A program made the position numbers and the translations under genes. Source: GCA-003244245 sp038276315 (lineage in GTDB: Bacteria; Actinomycetota; Actinomycetes; Mycobacteriales; Pseudonocardiaceae). From it: 36,872 nucleotides of DNA. The notes under the pieces were generated by a model. That model was not told where the DNA came from and searched no databases. It saw nothing but the letters and a program-made list of their open reading frames with translations. Numbering within the stretch: position 1 is the stretch's first letter; each line of letters starts with the position of its first letter. Shown here piece by piece: positions 1 through 8,326 of the stretch. Location of the stretch: positions 1 through 36,872 of the forward strand of contig JBBPZY010000383.1 of NCBI GenBank assembly GCA_038276315.1, in the 5' to 3' direction.

Positions 1-3
1 CAC

Positions 4-17
4 AGACAGGTCTGTCT
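4..17. promoter_or_regulatory. Possible TetR-type operator palindrome
   Basis: A perfect inverted repeat AGACAG-GT-CTGTCT lies at the left edge, flanked by CACAG (1-5) and CTGTG (20-24), which extend the dyad imperfectly. Short palindromes of this kind are typical binding sites for TetR/GntR-type dimers. No regulator gene is visible beside it, so any regulated gene probably lies left of the window. The rest of 1-173 shows no convincing gene. Confidence 0.3.
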
Positions 18-173
18 AGCTGTGACTTCGATCATAACCAGGTGAGAATGAGTCGGTCAACGGTCGCCCATTTGCCCTACCTCTGTTCACTCCGCGTGAA
101 TATCACGTTGCACAGAGTTTCAATTTCCACCGTCGGACGTGGGTGGAAGTGCCCAGAGTGCGCCGGTTCACCG

Positions 174-1814
174 TCAGAATGCGGGGGCTCCCCAGCCGCC
201 ACCGCCGGGGGTCTCGATGCGGACCCGGTCGCCGCAGCGCAGTTGCCACGTTCCCTTGCTGGGCAGCTCCGTCTCGGTCCCGTCGGCCCGGCGCAGGGTG
301 TTGCGGCCGACCGCGCCGGGGTGTCCGCCGCGCAGGCCCCACGGAGGGTGTTCGCGGCGTTCGGACTGCACGGTCAGCGTGCAATCGGCGAGCACCTCGA
401 GCTCCCGGATCAGACCATCGCCACCGGGATGCCGGCCGTCACCGCCGGAGGACGGTCGCAGCTCGTAGCGCCACACCCGCAATGGGTAGTCCAGTTCCAT
501 CGCCTCGGCGGGGGTGTTCTGGGTATTGGTCATGCCGGTGTGTACTCCGGACATACCGGGCCGGTGAGGGGTGCCTCCCTCACCGCCGCCCAGGGTCTCG
601 TAGTAGCTGAACGGCCGACTTCCATCGTCACCGCCGCCGCCGGCACCGATGAGCAGGTTGTTCATCGTGCCCTGGCTCGCCGCCGGTACCCGGTCGGGAA
701 TTGCCTGGGCGAACGCGCCGAGCAGGACGTCGACGATGCGCTGGCTGGTCTCGACGTTGCCGGCGGCTACCGGCGCGGGGAACGTCGCGTGCACGACGGA
801 GCCTTCCGGGGCTCGCACCTGCAGTGACCGGTAGCAGCCGGCGTTGGGCGGCGCGTCCGGGTCGGTCAACATCCGGAACACGAACATCGCCGACGACAGG
901 GTGACCGCGAACACCGCGTTGAGATTCACTGGAACCTGCGGGTCGGTGCCGTCGAAATCGACCACCACCTCGTCGCCGACGACGGTCACTGCAGCGCGAA
1001 TGGTGACCCCGGCGCCGATTTCCAGCACATCGCAATGGCGGTAGCACCCGTCCGGGATTTCGGCCACGGCTGCCCGTACCCGCCGGTCGGAGTAGTCGCA
1101 CACGGCTCCCATGGCCTCGCGGAGCCGGGCCGTCCCCATTCGGCTGGCGAGTTCCTGCAGCCGCCGGGCGCCGACGTGGTTGGCTGCGAACTGCGCTCTC
1201 AAGTCACCCCGGCGTTCGCCAGGTGTCCGAGAGTTCGCGGCGATCAGCCGCACCACGTCGTCGCGTTCCCCGTCGGCGTCGGCGATGAGAATGGGCGGGA
1301 TGCGCAACCCCTCCATCGCGATGTCGGTGGCGGTCGCCGGCATGGACCCCGGCGCCGCCCCACCGACGTCGGCGTGATGCGCGCGATTGGCCACATAACC
1401 GAGCAGCTCCGCTGAGTCTGAGTCAGCGAAAACCCCACCGACGATCGTGAGATCCGGCAGGTGGGTACCGCCCAGGTACGGGTCGTTGACGCAGACCTGC
1501 TGACCGGGCTGCAGCTCACCGTAGGTGTCGAGTACCGCGCGGACGCTGGCCGGCATGGCGCCCAGGTGTACCGGGATGTGCTCGGCTTGGGCGACCATCT
1601 CCCCGTCCGGGTCGAACACCGCCGCCGAGCAATCCGCGCGTTCCTTGATGTTCGGCGAGTACGCCGCGCGTCGCAGCGCGACGCCCATCTCCTCGGCGAC
1701 CCCGGCCAGCGCGTGCCGGAACACCTCCAGCTCAACCCCGGACATCTCAGCCCCGGACATCTCAGCCCCGGACATCTCAACCCCGGACATCTCAACCCCG
1801 GACATCTCAACCAC
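174..1814 (-). CDS. hyuB: Hydantoinase B/oxoprolinase family protein (HyuB-like)
   Basis: This is the HyuB-type subunit of an ATP-dependent hydantoinase/5-oxoprolinase/acetone carboxylase-class enzyme; with HyuA it is expected to open cyclic amides in the cytoplasm. Visible family features are the N-terminal stretch LEVFRHALAGVAEEMG, the NDPYLGGTHLPD motif, GTMNN near the middle, the Gly-rich ETLGGGEGGTPHRPGMSG segment, and the C-terminal TPGGGGWG end. Length (523-546 aa) is normal. The start is ambiguous: a GTG at 1814 opens the frame, but five in-frame ATGs at 1805, 1790, 1775, 1760 and 1745 sit one per unit in a 15-bp tandem repeat. Relatives usually begin just before the LEVFRHA segment, so 1745 is the minimal start. 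It lies downstream of hyuA on the same strand, 444 nt away. The true substrate is unknown. Confidence 0.9.
   Translation of the reverse strand: MVEMSGVEMSGVEMSGAEMSGAEMSGVELEVFRHALAGVAEEMGVALRRAAYSPNIKERADCSAAVFDPDGEMVAQAEHIPVHLGAMPASVRAVLDTYGELQPGQQVCVNDPYLGGTHLPDLTIVGGVFADSDSAELLGYVANRAHHADVGGAAPGSMPATATDIAMEGLRIPPILIADADGERDDVVRLIAANSRTPGERRGDLRAQFAANHVGARRLQELASRMGTARLREAMGAVCDYSDRRVRAAVAEIPDGCYRHCDVLEIGAGVTIRAAVTVVGDEVVVDFDGTDPQVPVNLNAVFAVTLSSAMFVFRMLTDPDAPPNAGCYRSLQVRAPEGSVVHATFPAPVAAGNVETSQRIVDVLLGAFAQAIPDRVPAASQGTMNNLLIGAGGGGDDGSRPFSYYETLGGGEGGTPHRPGMSGVHTGMTNTQNTPAEAMELDYPLRVWRYELRPSSGGDGRHPGGDGLIRELEVLADCTLTVQSERREHPPWGLRGGHPGAVGRNTLRRADGTETELPSKGTWQLRCGDRVRIETPGGGGWGAPAF
1731..1813. 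repeat. 15-bp tandem repeat (5 full copies) at the hyuB N-terminus
   Basis: Five complete 15-bp units (plus-strand form CTCA-A/G-CCCCGGACAT) run from 1731 to 1805, followed by half a unit. On the coding strand each unit reads as the pentapeptide MSG(V/A)E, so every copy supplies an ATG preceded by GGGGYTGAG. Because the unit is divisible by three, copy-number change would alter the N-terminal length and number of start codons without shifting the frame. Confidence 0.9.
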
Positions 1815-2258
1815 CGGCGTCGGGTACCGCGATCGTCGTCATGAGCAACCAGAGTGCCAGCCCGCACAAGCCAGCAGACAAACGCGCCGTGAAGTCTGGC
1901 CCGCACTGCGTTGCTGCCCAGCTCTAGGTTTCCCGAACTCAACAGTAGGGCTGTCGTGCTGGCGTGGAACAGCGTTGCTGTTGAGTTCGGGAGATCCAGG
2001 GCGGGCAAGCGACCGGGCGGGCGACTGTGTGGAGGTCGCCACCGAGCTTCCCGGCTGGGTCGGTGTCCGCGACAGCAAGCTCGGTACCGGCAGCCCGCTC
2101 CTGGCCCTCGGCCTTTCCGAATGGCGAGCGACGTTGGCCGCCGCGCAAGCCGGCTAGTTCGACGCCTGATCGGCACCAGCACCGGCTGGAACACTGCTTG
2201 ATCACCGCTTGAGTGCCGGAAACGACATCCGCTGTCGCCTACGGCACGCAAACGACGA
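1815..2258. other. 444-bp gap between hyuA and hyuB holding repeat copy 1
   Basis: This gap separates two genes that normally overlap or abut. It contains one copy of the 62-bp inverted-repeat element (1931-1992). I see no convincing gene: open frames on both strands have no recognisable protein features. The spacing suggests that an insertion separated hyuA from hyuB or that hyuB has its own promoter here; no clear promoter could be picked. Confidence 0.5.
1931..1992. repeat. 62-bp inverted-repeat element, copy 1
   Basis: The left arm 1931-1954 begins TCCCGAACTCAACAG and the right arm 1969-1992 ends CTGTTGAGTTCGGGA. The arms are 24 nt, imperfectly complementary, and separated by a 14-nt loop. 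The same architecture and near-identical arms occur at 8229-8290 and 24934-24995. It lies between hyuA and hyuB. Confidence 0.85.
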
Positions 2259-4226
2259 TCAGCCGACGGTTGTGGCCGGCAAGTGCACCACCAGGTTGCC
2301 GGCGTCGTCGACCACGGCGACCTCGCCGCTAGCCAACAGCGTGGTGGTGTCCGACTGTTCGATCAACGCCGGACCGTAGATTTCGTCCCCGACTGACAGA
2401 CCCGCTCGGGAAACCACCCGCGCTGAGCCCGCGCCACCGATATCTCGGGACTGCTCCGGCGCCGGTTCGCCCAGGTCCCAGTCGCTCGGTGGCTGCGAGA
2501 GGATCGGCTCACCCCGCGCCACCACCCGTACCGTGACGACCACAACCTGCTCGTCGGGCATCGCGTACCCGTAGGCCTCCCGGTGCGCGCGGTGCAGCAG
2601 CTGCGCCAGGTCCGCCCCGGTCTCCGCAACGATCCGCAGCTCGTGGGACTGGCCGGCGTAGCGGGCATCGACGATCCGAGATACGGTGATCCCGCTCGTC
2701 ACACCCTGATGTTCCAACTCCTCGCGAGCCTGCGCTTCCAGCCCGGTCCAGGTGTTGGCGAGGTCCTCGCCGGCTGCCGCCATGACCGTCCGGGACGCCT
2801 CATAACGAGCCGGCGCGAGCAACAGACCCAACGCGCTGAGCACCCCAGGGGCGGGTGGTATCACCACGGCGCGGCAACCGAGCTCCCGGGCCAGCGCGGT
2901 CGCGTGCAGCGGGCCGGCCCCACCGTAGGCGACCAGCGCCAACCCGGCCGGATCGACACCACGCTCGGTACTGACCTTGCGCAGCGCGCGAGCCATCGTG
3001 GCCCGCACCACCTCAAGAATCCCGGCCGCCCCACCGGCCGGCTCCGGCAGCGCACCGATGGCACGCAAGGCCGCGTCGATGTCCAGGCGCAAGCCCCCGC
3101 CGAGTTCGCGATCCGGGTCGAGATGGCCGAGCACGCAGTGCGCGTCGGTCACCGTCGGCTCGGTGCCACCCAGCCCGTAGCAGGCGGGACCGGGATCGGC
3201 ACCCGCCGAGCGTGGACCGACCCGCAGCGCGCTGCCGGTGTCGACCCAGGCGATCGACCCACCGCCGGCGCCCACGGTGTGGATGCCGACCGCCGGGGTG
3301 CGAAACGGCAACCCAGCGATCTGTGCGGACGTCGACACCTCCGGCTGGCCATCCCTGATCAGGCAGACGTCGGTGGACGTGCCGCCCATGTCGAAGGCGA
3401 TCGCGTCACCGAAGCCGGCGCAGCGCGCCACGGCGCCCGCTGCGACGACACCCGCGGCGGGCCCGGACAGCAATGTGTGTACCGGGGCGGATGCGGCGAA
3501 ATCGAGACCGGCGGTGCCGCCGCCCGAGGTCATCACGGTGATCGTCGGATCGGGGAGCTGGGTCGTCAGGTTGGACAGGTAGCGGCGCATCACGGGCTCG
3601 ACGGCGGCGTTAAGCACGCACGTCGAGGTCCGCTCGAACTCGCGGAACTCCGGCAGCAGCGCGCTGGATCGGGTGATCGGCACGTCCAACGTGGCCAGCG
3701 CGTCGCACAGCCGCCGCTCGTGCTCGTCGTTGGCGTAGCTGAACAGCAAGCTCACCGCCACCGACTCCGGTGCCAGCCGCCGCACCGCACACACCACCCG
3801 GCCGATCTCCGCGTCGGTCAGCGCGATGATCGCCTCGCCGTCCGGGCTGGTCCGCTCCACGATGGTCACCACCCGCTCATGTGGCACGAGCGGCTCGGGG
3901 CGGGTGACGGCGAGATCGTAGAGCGCGGGCCGGTCCTGCCGGGCGATCTGCAGCACATCGGCGAACCCGTCGGTGGTCACCAACACCGTCCGGGCGACGG
4001 CACGTTGCAGGACCGCGTTGGTGGCGGTGGTGGTGCCGTGCGGCAGCAGCCGCAACGCCGCACCGGGCCATGCCTGCTCGACACCGCGCTGCACACCGAC
4101 CGCCTGGTTGTCCGTGGTGGTCGGTACCTTCACGGCGCGGGGCCGGTGCCCGGTGGCGTGCACCACAACATCAGTGAACGTGCCGCCCACATCCACTCCT
4201 GCACACGCCGTCCTAGGGTCAGCCAT
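2259..4226 (-). CDS. hyuA: Hydantoinase A/oxoprolinase family protein (HyuA-like)
   Basis: This is the ATP-binding HyuA-type subunit, predicted to phosphorylate or activate a cyclic amide or related substrate together with HyuB. The ASKHA-like nucleotide-binding signatures are visible: GVDVGGTFTDVVV at the N-terminus, PHGTTTATNAVLQR, SGPAAGVVAAG, FDMGGTSTDVCLI in the middle, and GPACYGLGG with PTVTDA further on. Length is about 655 aa, normal for the family. The frame also has an ATG at 4235, but the GAAGG Shine-Dalgarno sequence (4236-4240) abuts that codon and lies 9 nt from the ATG at 4226, so 4226 is preferred. The protein then starts MADPRTACAG. The gene is divergent from the beta-helix gene; hyuB follows downstream. 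Substrate specificity (N-methylhydantoin, 5-oxoproline or other) is not readable. Confidence 0.93.
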   Translation of the reverse strand: MADPRTACAGVDVGGTFTDVVVHATGHRPRAVKVPTTTDNQAVGVQRGVEQAWPGAALRLLPHGTTTATNAVLQRAVARTVLVTTDGFADVLQIARQDRPALYDLAVTRPEPLVPHERVVTIVERTSPDGEAIIALTDAEIGRVVCAVRRLAPESVAVSLLFSYANDEHERRLCDALATLDVPITRSSALLPEFREFERTSTCVLNAAVEPVMRRYLSNLTTQLPDPTITVMTSGGGTAGLDFAASAPVHTLLSGPAAGVVAAGAVARCAGFGDAIAFDMGGTSTDVCLIRDGQPEVSTSAQIAGLPFRTPAVGIHTVGAGGGSIAWVDTGSALRVGPRSAGADPGPACYGLGGTEPTVTDAHCVLGHLDPDRELGGGLRLDIDAALRAIGALPEPAGGAAGILEVVRATMARALRKVSTERGVDPAGLALVAYGGAGPLHATALARELGCRAVVIPPAPGVLSALGLLLAPARYEASRTVMAAAGEDLANTWTGLEAQAREELEHQGVTSGITVSRIVDARYAGQSHELRIVAETGADLAQLLHRAHREAYGYAMPDEQVVVVTVRVVARGEPILSQPPSDWDLGEPAPEQSRDIGGAGSARVVSRAGLSVGDEIYGPALIEQSDTTTLLASGEVAVVDDAGNLVVHLPATTVG

Positions 4227-4300
4227 AAACCCCATCCTTCCCCGTCGATTGTTGCCGCGTGTCCTTCGGGCACAACGGGTAAACGGCGTGCACTGAGAGT

Positions 4301-4306
4301 TACGCT
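4301..4306 (+). promoter_or_regulatory. -10 box (TACGCT) for a leaderless leader ORF
   Basis: TACGCT matches the actinobacterial TANNNT -10 consensus and is followed after exactly 7 nt by the ATG at 4314. This geometry predicts transcription starting at or beside the A of the ATG, i.e. a leaderless mRNA beginning with a short ORF in front of the beta-helix gene. Confidence 0.45.
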
Positions 4307-4313
4307 AGTCGCG

Positions 4314-4352
4314 ATGTGTGTCTCTGTGTGGGACAAGGGGAAGTGCCGGTGA
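4314..4352 (+). CDS. Predicted 12-aa leaderless leader peptide
   Basis: An ATG placed 7 nt after a TACGCT -10 box opens a 12-codon ORF reading MCVSVWDKGKCR. Its TGA (4350-4352) overlaps the GTG start of the downstream secreted protein (4349-4351) in a GTGA junction, a classic termination-reinitiation coupling. The peptide contains two Cys and one Trp. Leaderless cysteine-containing short ORFs are known in mycobacteria as translational attenuators, so a regulatory upstream ORF is plausible. The alternative is that the ATG is incidental and the GTG, which has its own AAGGGGA Shine-Dalgarno, is simply the first start. Confidence 0.4.
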   Translation: MCVSVWDKGKCR

Positions 4353-5367
4353 CCAGGGTCGCCCGCACCATGTCAGTGTGCGCTGTCGCGCTGCTCGGTA
4401 TGGGATTGCTCACCGCCAGAGTCGCTTTCGCCGACGAACCGTGCACCCGAACGATCAACGACATCGACGAGGCACGGGCTGCGCTCAACACCGTGGCCCC
4501 GGAGATATGTTGTGTTTCTTCGGTGGTGATCTCGCCAACGTGGATCTGACGCTGACCAGGTCCGGAACCCCTAAAGACCCGATCAGGCTGGTATCTGACG
4601 GGCACATCACGGTTCACCAACTCCACGTCCTCGCCGATCATGTCATCATCCAGGGATTCACGGTCGTTGGTGGTGGCGAGTTGCTGCTCGCGGGGACGGG
4701 CCTCGTCGTGCAGAAGAACACGGTTCGTGACACTCAGCGGGGCGGGATCGTCTGCGCTACCTGCACCGACTCCACCATCGAGTCCAACACCGTGACCCAT
4801 GCCGCCACGACCGGCATCTCCATCAGCGGTCAGCGCATCACCGTGCGCGAGAACCTGGTGAGCGAAACGGTCGTAGGCGGCGATGGGGATGCAGATGGTG
4901 TGCGCTTCTACGGCAATGGACTCCGGATAGTCAGCAATTCGATTCAGAACCTCCCCGCCAAAGGCCCGCCGGGCGCTCCGCACCCCGACTGCTTCCAGAC
5001 GTTCGATACCGGCCACTCAGCCACCTTCGATGTCGCGATCGTGGGTAACTCCTGCCACAACGTGGCGGAGACCTGCCTGATCGCCACGGGTGACGAAAGC
5101 GGCAACAGTGAGGCACCGGCAGGCTCCCCGTCGATCACCTTCATCGGCAATGACTGCGCGACCAACGGTGATCAGGCGGTGTATCTGCGCCGCTGGCCCA
5201 ACGTCGACGTGCGCAAGAACGACCTGCTCGGACCGAACCTCAAGCATGGCGTAATGATCACCAACAGCTCCACCCGCTGCACCGTGAAAGACAACACCAC
5301 GACAAGCGGCGTTCCGGCGATGGAGATCGATGACTCCTCTCGGCCGGGCTTCAACAACCCCTTCTGA
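4349..5367 (+). pseudogene. Secreted right-handed beta-helix protein, frameshifted
   Basis: The product reads as an exported parallel beta-helix (pectate-lyase-like fold) protein. The GTG at 4349, 7 nt after AAGGGGA, starts a signal peptide (VTRVARTMSVCAVALLGMG, then an AFADE cleavage region). The first frame runs to about 4500 (TINDIDEARAALNTVAP) and the body continues in another frame (GDMLCFFGGDLANVDL). Adding one C to the CCCC run at 4496-4499 restores a continuous VAPGDMLCF reading and about 340 aa. The body carries repeated short-strand motifs such as DHVIIQGFTVVGGG, IVGNSCHN and DVRKNDLLG, typical of beta-helix rungs, plus paired cysteines. The catalytic role is not identifiable. It is either a real pseudogene or a base-call error at the C run. 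Confidence 0.75.
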
Positions 5368-5590
5368 CCAGAAGCAGAGGCCCGAGGAAATCGAGGACCA
5401 GCGCCACTGCGGGCACGGTGGCGAGAGCAACGCAGTAGCTGGCGACGGTGTCAGTGGCGTAATGAATGTGCAGGGCGACGAGAGAAATCGCGACGCCGAC
5501 CGCTAGGCGACTGCGGCGAGGCAGGCGATCAGACGCAGGGTCGTAATAGCTGGTGGTCTACGAGAGGTGGCGGTCGAGGCTGCCGGGTCG
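5351..5590 (-). pseudogene. PAP2-family phosphatase C-terminal remnant
   Basis: Reading the minus strand, the frame RRPPAITTLRLIACLAAVA ends at a TAG near 5506. Inserting one C there continues it as LAVGVAISLVALHIHYATDT and on to a TGA at 5351. The HIHYATDTVAS segment with flanking hydrophobic helices resembles the last conserved motif (HxxxTD) of PAP2/phosphatidic-acid phosphatase membrane proteins. The earlier KxxxxxxRP and PSGH motifs are absent, so the 5' part is lost, apparently replaced by the hsp20 locus. It overlaps the convergent beta-helix gene end by 17 nt. The family call rests on a short match and is tentative. Confidence 0.4.
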
Positions 5591-5617
5591 ATCAATCGCG
5601 GTCTGTCGTGTGTCACG

Positions 5618-6155
5618 CTATTTCTTACTGGTGGATTCGGCGGTGTCTGCGGCCTTGCCGGCTGCTGCCTTGCCGGAATCGGGTTCAGTTCGGCGGGTTT
5701 GCACCGGGATGCGCTGCCGGACGCCGGAGGACGCCTTGGGTAGTCGCAACCGCAATACACCGTGCTCTAGATCGGCTGTACAGCCGTCGCTGTTGACCTC
5801 ACCGGGCAGCGTCAGCCGGTAGTCGAAGCGGCCCGATCGGCGCACCCGCTGTTGGTCGGCGTCGTCCGGCTCGACCCCGCCGTACCCCCGCCGATGCGCA
5901 AGTCCCTACCCTGCAGATCGATCGTGACGTCGTCTGGACGCACGCCGGGCAGGTCCGCCTCGACCAGGAAGTCGTCATCGGTCTCCTGTATGTCCACCGG
6001 CGGCGACCAGGAATTGACGCTGATCCTTGCTACATCGGGAAACGCGGTGGTCAACATCCGACTCATCTGATCGAACAAGTCGTCGAACCCGGGCAGCCCG
6101 CCAACGGGTCCCACCGGCGAGTGGGGTAGCGGCCCCGTCGCGCTGGCAGTGTCAT
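5618..6155 (-). pseudogene. hsp20: Hsp20/alpha-crystallin small heat-shock protein, two frameshifts
   Basis: This encodes an ATP-independent holdase of the Hsp20 family in three frames. The ATG at 6155, 5 nt after GGAGAG, begins MTLPARRGRYPTRRWDP. One missing base at the GGG (plus 6106-6108) leads into VGGLPGFDDLFDQMSRML and the alpha-crystallin core (SWSPPVDIQETDDDFLVEAD, LPGVRPDDVTIDLQGRDLRI). A second missing base at CCCCC (plus 5885-5889) leads to YGGVEPDDADQQRVRRSGRF, the LPGEV turn, and GVLRLRLPK with a Lys/Ala-rich tail. Repairing both gives about 179 aa, close to the usual length. Since nearly every conserved Hsp20 segment is intact, sequencing error is at least as likely as decay. 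Confidence 0.85.
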
Positions 6156-6290
6156 CACGGCTCTCCTCTCGTGTCGAGTATCCACTGAGGTGTTCCCTAC
6201 GAAGTGGGATCTAGTCGACTCATCTGGTCGAGGAAAACTCATTTTTTTGATCTTGGTGGCGCAGCGAGCTCAGCACGCGGCATGTCGGAC

Positions 6291-6319
6291 TTGCCGGGGT
6301 TACCGACCAGTAATAAACT
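6291..6319 (+). promoter_or_regulatory. Predicted fadE5 promoter with flanking direct repeats
   Basis: TTGCCG (6291-6296) and TAAACT (6314-6319) are spaced by 17 nt, an ideal sigma-70-type arrangement, about 50 nt before the fadE5 ATG. Two direct copies of GGTTACCG (6298-6305 and 6322-6329) lie within the spacer and just after the -10 box, 24 nt apart, and could be operator half-sites for a transcription factor. The regulator is not identifiable. Confidence 0.4.
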
Positions 6320-6368
6320 GCGGTTACCGGTGAGTAGAACCGGTCTACGACTGCGTCGGAGCGAAGAC

Positions 6369-8204
6369 ATGAGTCACTACAAGAGCAACCTCCGCGACTT
6401 GGAGTTCACCCTGTTCGAGGTGCTCCGGGTGCAGGAACGGATGGGCGTCGGCCCGTACGCCGAGATGGACCGCGACACCGCGCACGACATCCTCGTCGAG
6501 CTCGACCGGCTGGCCCGAGGGCCGCTGTCGGAGTCCTTCGCCGAGTCCGACCGCCATCCTCCGACTTTCGACCCCGAGGCGCACACAGTCGAGCTCCCGG
6601 CCGCGTTCAAGAAGTCATACCAGGCGCTCTGGGACGGGGAGTGGTACCGGCTGGATCTGCCGTCCGAGCTGGGCGGCTTCGGTGCGCCGTCCACGCTGCG
6701 CTGGGCTGCGTCGGAGCTGATGCTGGGTGCCAACCCGGCGGTGTTCATGTACATGAGTGGTCCCAGCATGGCCTATGTGTTGCACCGCAACGGCACCGCC
6801 CAGCAGCAGCGCTGGGCCCAATTGATGATCGACAAGGGCTGGTGCTCGACAATGGTGCTCACCGAGGCTGACGCGGGCTCGGACGTGGGCGCGGGACGGA
6901 CCAAAGCTATCCAGCAGCCCGACGGCTCGTGGCACCTCGAGGGCGTCAAGCGCTTCATCACCTCGGCCGAGCATGATCTCAGCGACAACATCATCCACAT
7001 GGTGCTGGCGAGGCCGGAGGGTCCAGGCATCACTCCGGCGCCGGGGACCAAGGGCTTGTCGCTGTTCCTGGTGCCGAAGTATCACTTCGACTCCGACACC
7101 GGCGCGCTCGGTGCCCGTAACGGCGTGTTCGTGACCGGCGTCGAGCACAAGATGGGCCTGAAGGTCTCCACCACCTGCGAGCTCACTTTTGGCGCGCACG
7201 GCACTCCTGCGGTCGGCTGGCTGCTCGCCGATGCGCACAACGGCATCGCGCAGATGTTCCAGGTGATCGAGTACGCCCGGATGATGGTCGGTACCAAGGC
7301 GATCGCGACGCTTTCCAGCGGCTACCTCAACGCGCTGGAGTACGCCAAGCAGCGGGTGCAGGGCGCCGACATCACCCAGATGCGCGACAAGACCGCCCCA
7401 CGAGTGACGATCACTCACCATCCTGACGTGCGCCGGATGCTGATGCTGCAGAAGGCTTACACCGAGGGTCTGCGTGCGCTGTACCTCTACACCGCGAGCT
7501 ACCAGGACACGGTGGAGATCGGTGGCCCAGACGCCGAGATGGCCACCCGGGTCAACGATCTGCTGCTGCCCATCGTCAAGGGCGTCGGTTCCGAGCGCGC
7601 TTATGAGATGCTCACCCTGTCGCTGCAGACCTTGGGCGGATCGGGTTTCCTGCAAGACTATCCCATTGAGCAGTACATTCGAGATGCCAAGATCGACAGT
7701 CTGTACGAGGGCACAACGGCCATCCAGTCTCAGGACTTCTTCTTCCGCAAGATCGTCCGCGACGGTGGTCAAGCGATCGGACACCTGAACAAGGAGATCG
7801 AGGCGTTCCTGGACGCCGGCAGCGGCAATGGCCGGCTGAAGGAGGAACGGGCATTGCTGGCCACTGCGGTGGGTGATCTGCAGGCGATGCTCGGAGCCAT
7901 GATCAATTTTGCGATGTCGGCGCAACACGATCCGCGCAACACCTACAAGGTCGCCCAACAGACCGTGCGCCTGCTGATGAGCACGGGCGACCTGCTGATC
8001 GGCTGGTTGCTGCTGCGCCAGGCCGAGGTGGCGCTGACGGCGTTGGCCGGCGAGGTGACCAGCCGAGATGAGGCGTTCTACCAGGGCAAGGTGGCCGCAG
8101 CGAGCTTCTTCGCCCGCAACATCCTGCCCGAGCTGACGTCCCGCCGGGCGATCATCGAGGCCACCGACAACACCCTCATGGACCTCCCCGAAGCCGCCTT
8201 CTGA
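6369..8204 (+). CDS. fadE5: Acyl-CoA dehydrogenase, FadE5-like
   Basis: This is a flavin-dependent acyl-CoA dehydrogenase performing the first alpha,beta-oxidation of fatty acyl-CoA in beta-oxidation. At 611 aa it has the length of mycobacterial FadE5 and opens with the same N-terminus (MSHYKSNLRDLEF). Visible features are the FAD/substrate segment MVLTEADAGSDVGAGRTKA, GVKRFITSAEHD, the C-terminal LQTLGGSGFLQDYPIEQYIR block, and DAKIDSLYEGTTAIQSQDF, where the catalytic-base Glu of this subfamily lies (YEGTT). The ATG at 6369 is chosen because it matches family N-termini and has GGAGCGAAG upstream; the open frame extends to 6204 without family support. It stands alone between the convergent or divergent stress and cell-wall genes. 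I am confident of the family, less of the chain-length preference. Confidence 0.95.
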   Translation: MSHYKSNLRDLEFTLFEVLRVQERMGVGPYAEMDRDTAHDILVELDRLARGPLSESFAESDRHPPTFDPEAHTVELPAAFKKSYQALWDGEWYRLDLPSELGGFGAPSTLRWAASELMLGANPAVFMYMSGPSMAYVLHRNGTAQQQRWAQLMIDKGWCSTMVLTEADAGSDVGAGRTKAIQQPDGSWHLEGVKRFITSAEHDLSDNIIHMVLARPEGPGITPAPGTKGLSLFLVPKYHFDSDTGALGARNGVFVTGVEHKMGLKVSTTCELTFGAHGTPAVGWLLADAHNGIAQMFQVIEYARMMVGTKAIATLSSGYLNALEYAKQRVQGADITQMRDKTAPRVTITHHPDVRRMLMLQKAYTEGLRALYLYTASYQDTVEIGGPDAEMATRVNDLLLPIVKGVGSERAYEMLTLSLQTLGGSGFLQDYPIEQYIRDAKIDSLYEGTTAIQSQDFFFRKIVRDGGQAIGHLNKEIEAFLDAGSGNGRLKEERALLATAVGDLQAMLGAMINFAMSAQHDPRNTYKVAQQTVRLLMSTGDLLIGWLLLRQAEVALTALAGEVTSRDEAFYQGKVAAASFFARNILPELTSRRAIIEATDNTLMDLPEAAF

Positions 8205-8228
8205 CCCCGGGTCGCTCTGCTCTGAGCC

Positions 8229-8290
8229 TCCCGAACTCAACAGCAGAGCTGTTGGGCCGGGCGTGGACAGCGCTGCTGTTGAGTTCGGGA
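8229..8290. repeat. 62-bp inverted-repeat element, copy 2
   Basis: The left arm 8229-8252 begins TCCCGAACTCAACAGCAGAG and the right arm 8267-8290 ends CTGCTGTTGAGTTCGGGA, with a 14-nt loop. This is the best-conserved copy: its arms pair almost completely. It sits between the convergent 3' ends of fadE5 and the VanW-family gene. It could act as a bidirectional transcription stop, although neither side carries a T tract. Confidence 0.85.
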
Positions 8291-8326
8291 ACAGGAGCGC
8301 TGGTCGGTGGGATGACGGCGACGGGG

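Noticed and set aside
1931..1992. Interpreting the 62-bp inverted repeat as an integron attC site or intrinsic terminator
   Set aside because: There are no GTTRRRY-type core sites, no integrase nearby, and no T tract on either side; a dispersed repeat explains all three copies better.
2583..4352. A 589-codon plus-strand open frame antisense to hyuA
   Set aside because: It mirrors the strongly conserved hyuA reading frame and has low-complexity Arg/Gly/His-rich content typical of antisense frames in high-GC DNA.
6615..8240. A 541-codon minus-strand open frame antisense to fadE5
   Set aside because: fadE5 on the plus strand is clearly the real gene over its full length; the antisense frame has no recognisable motifs.
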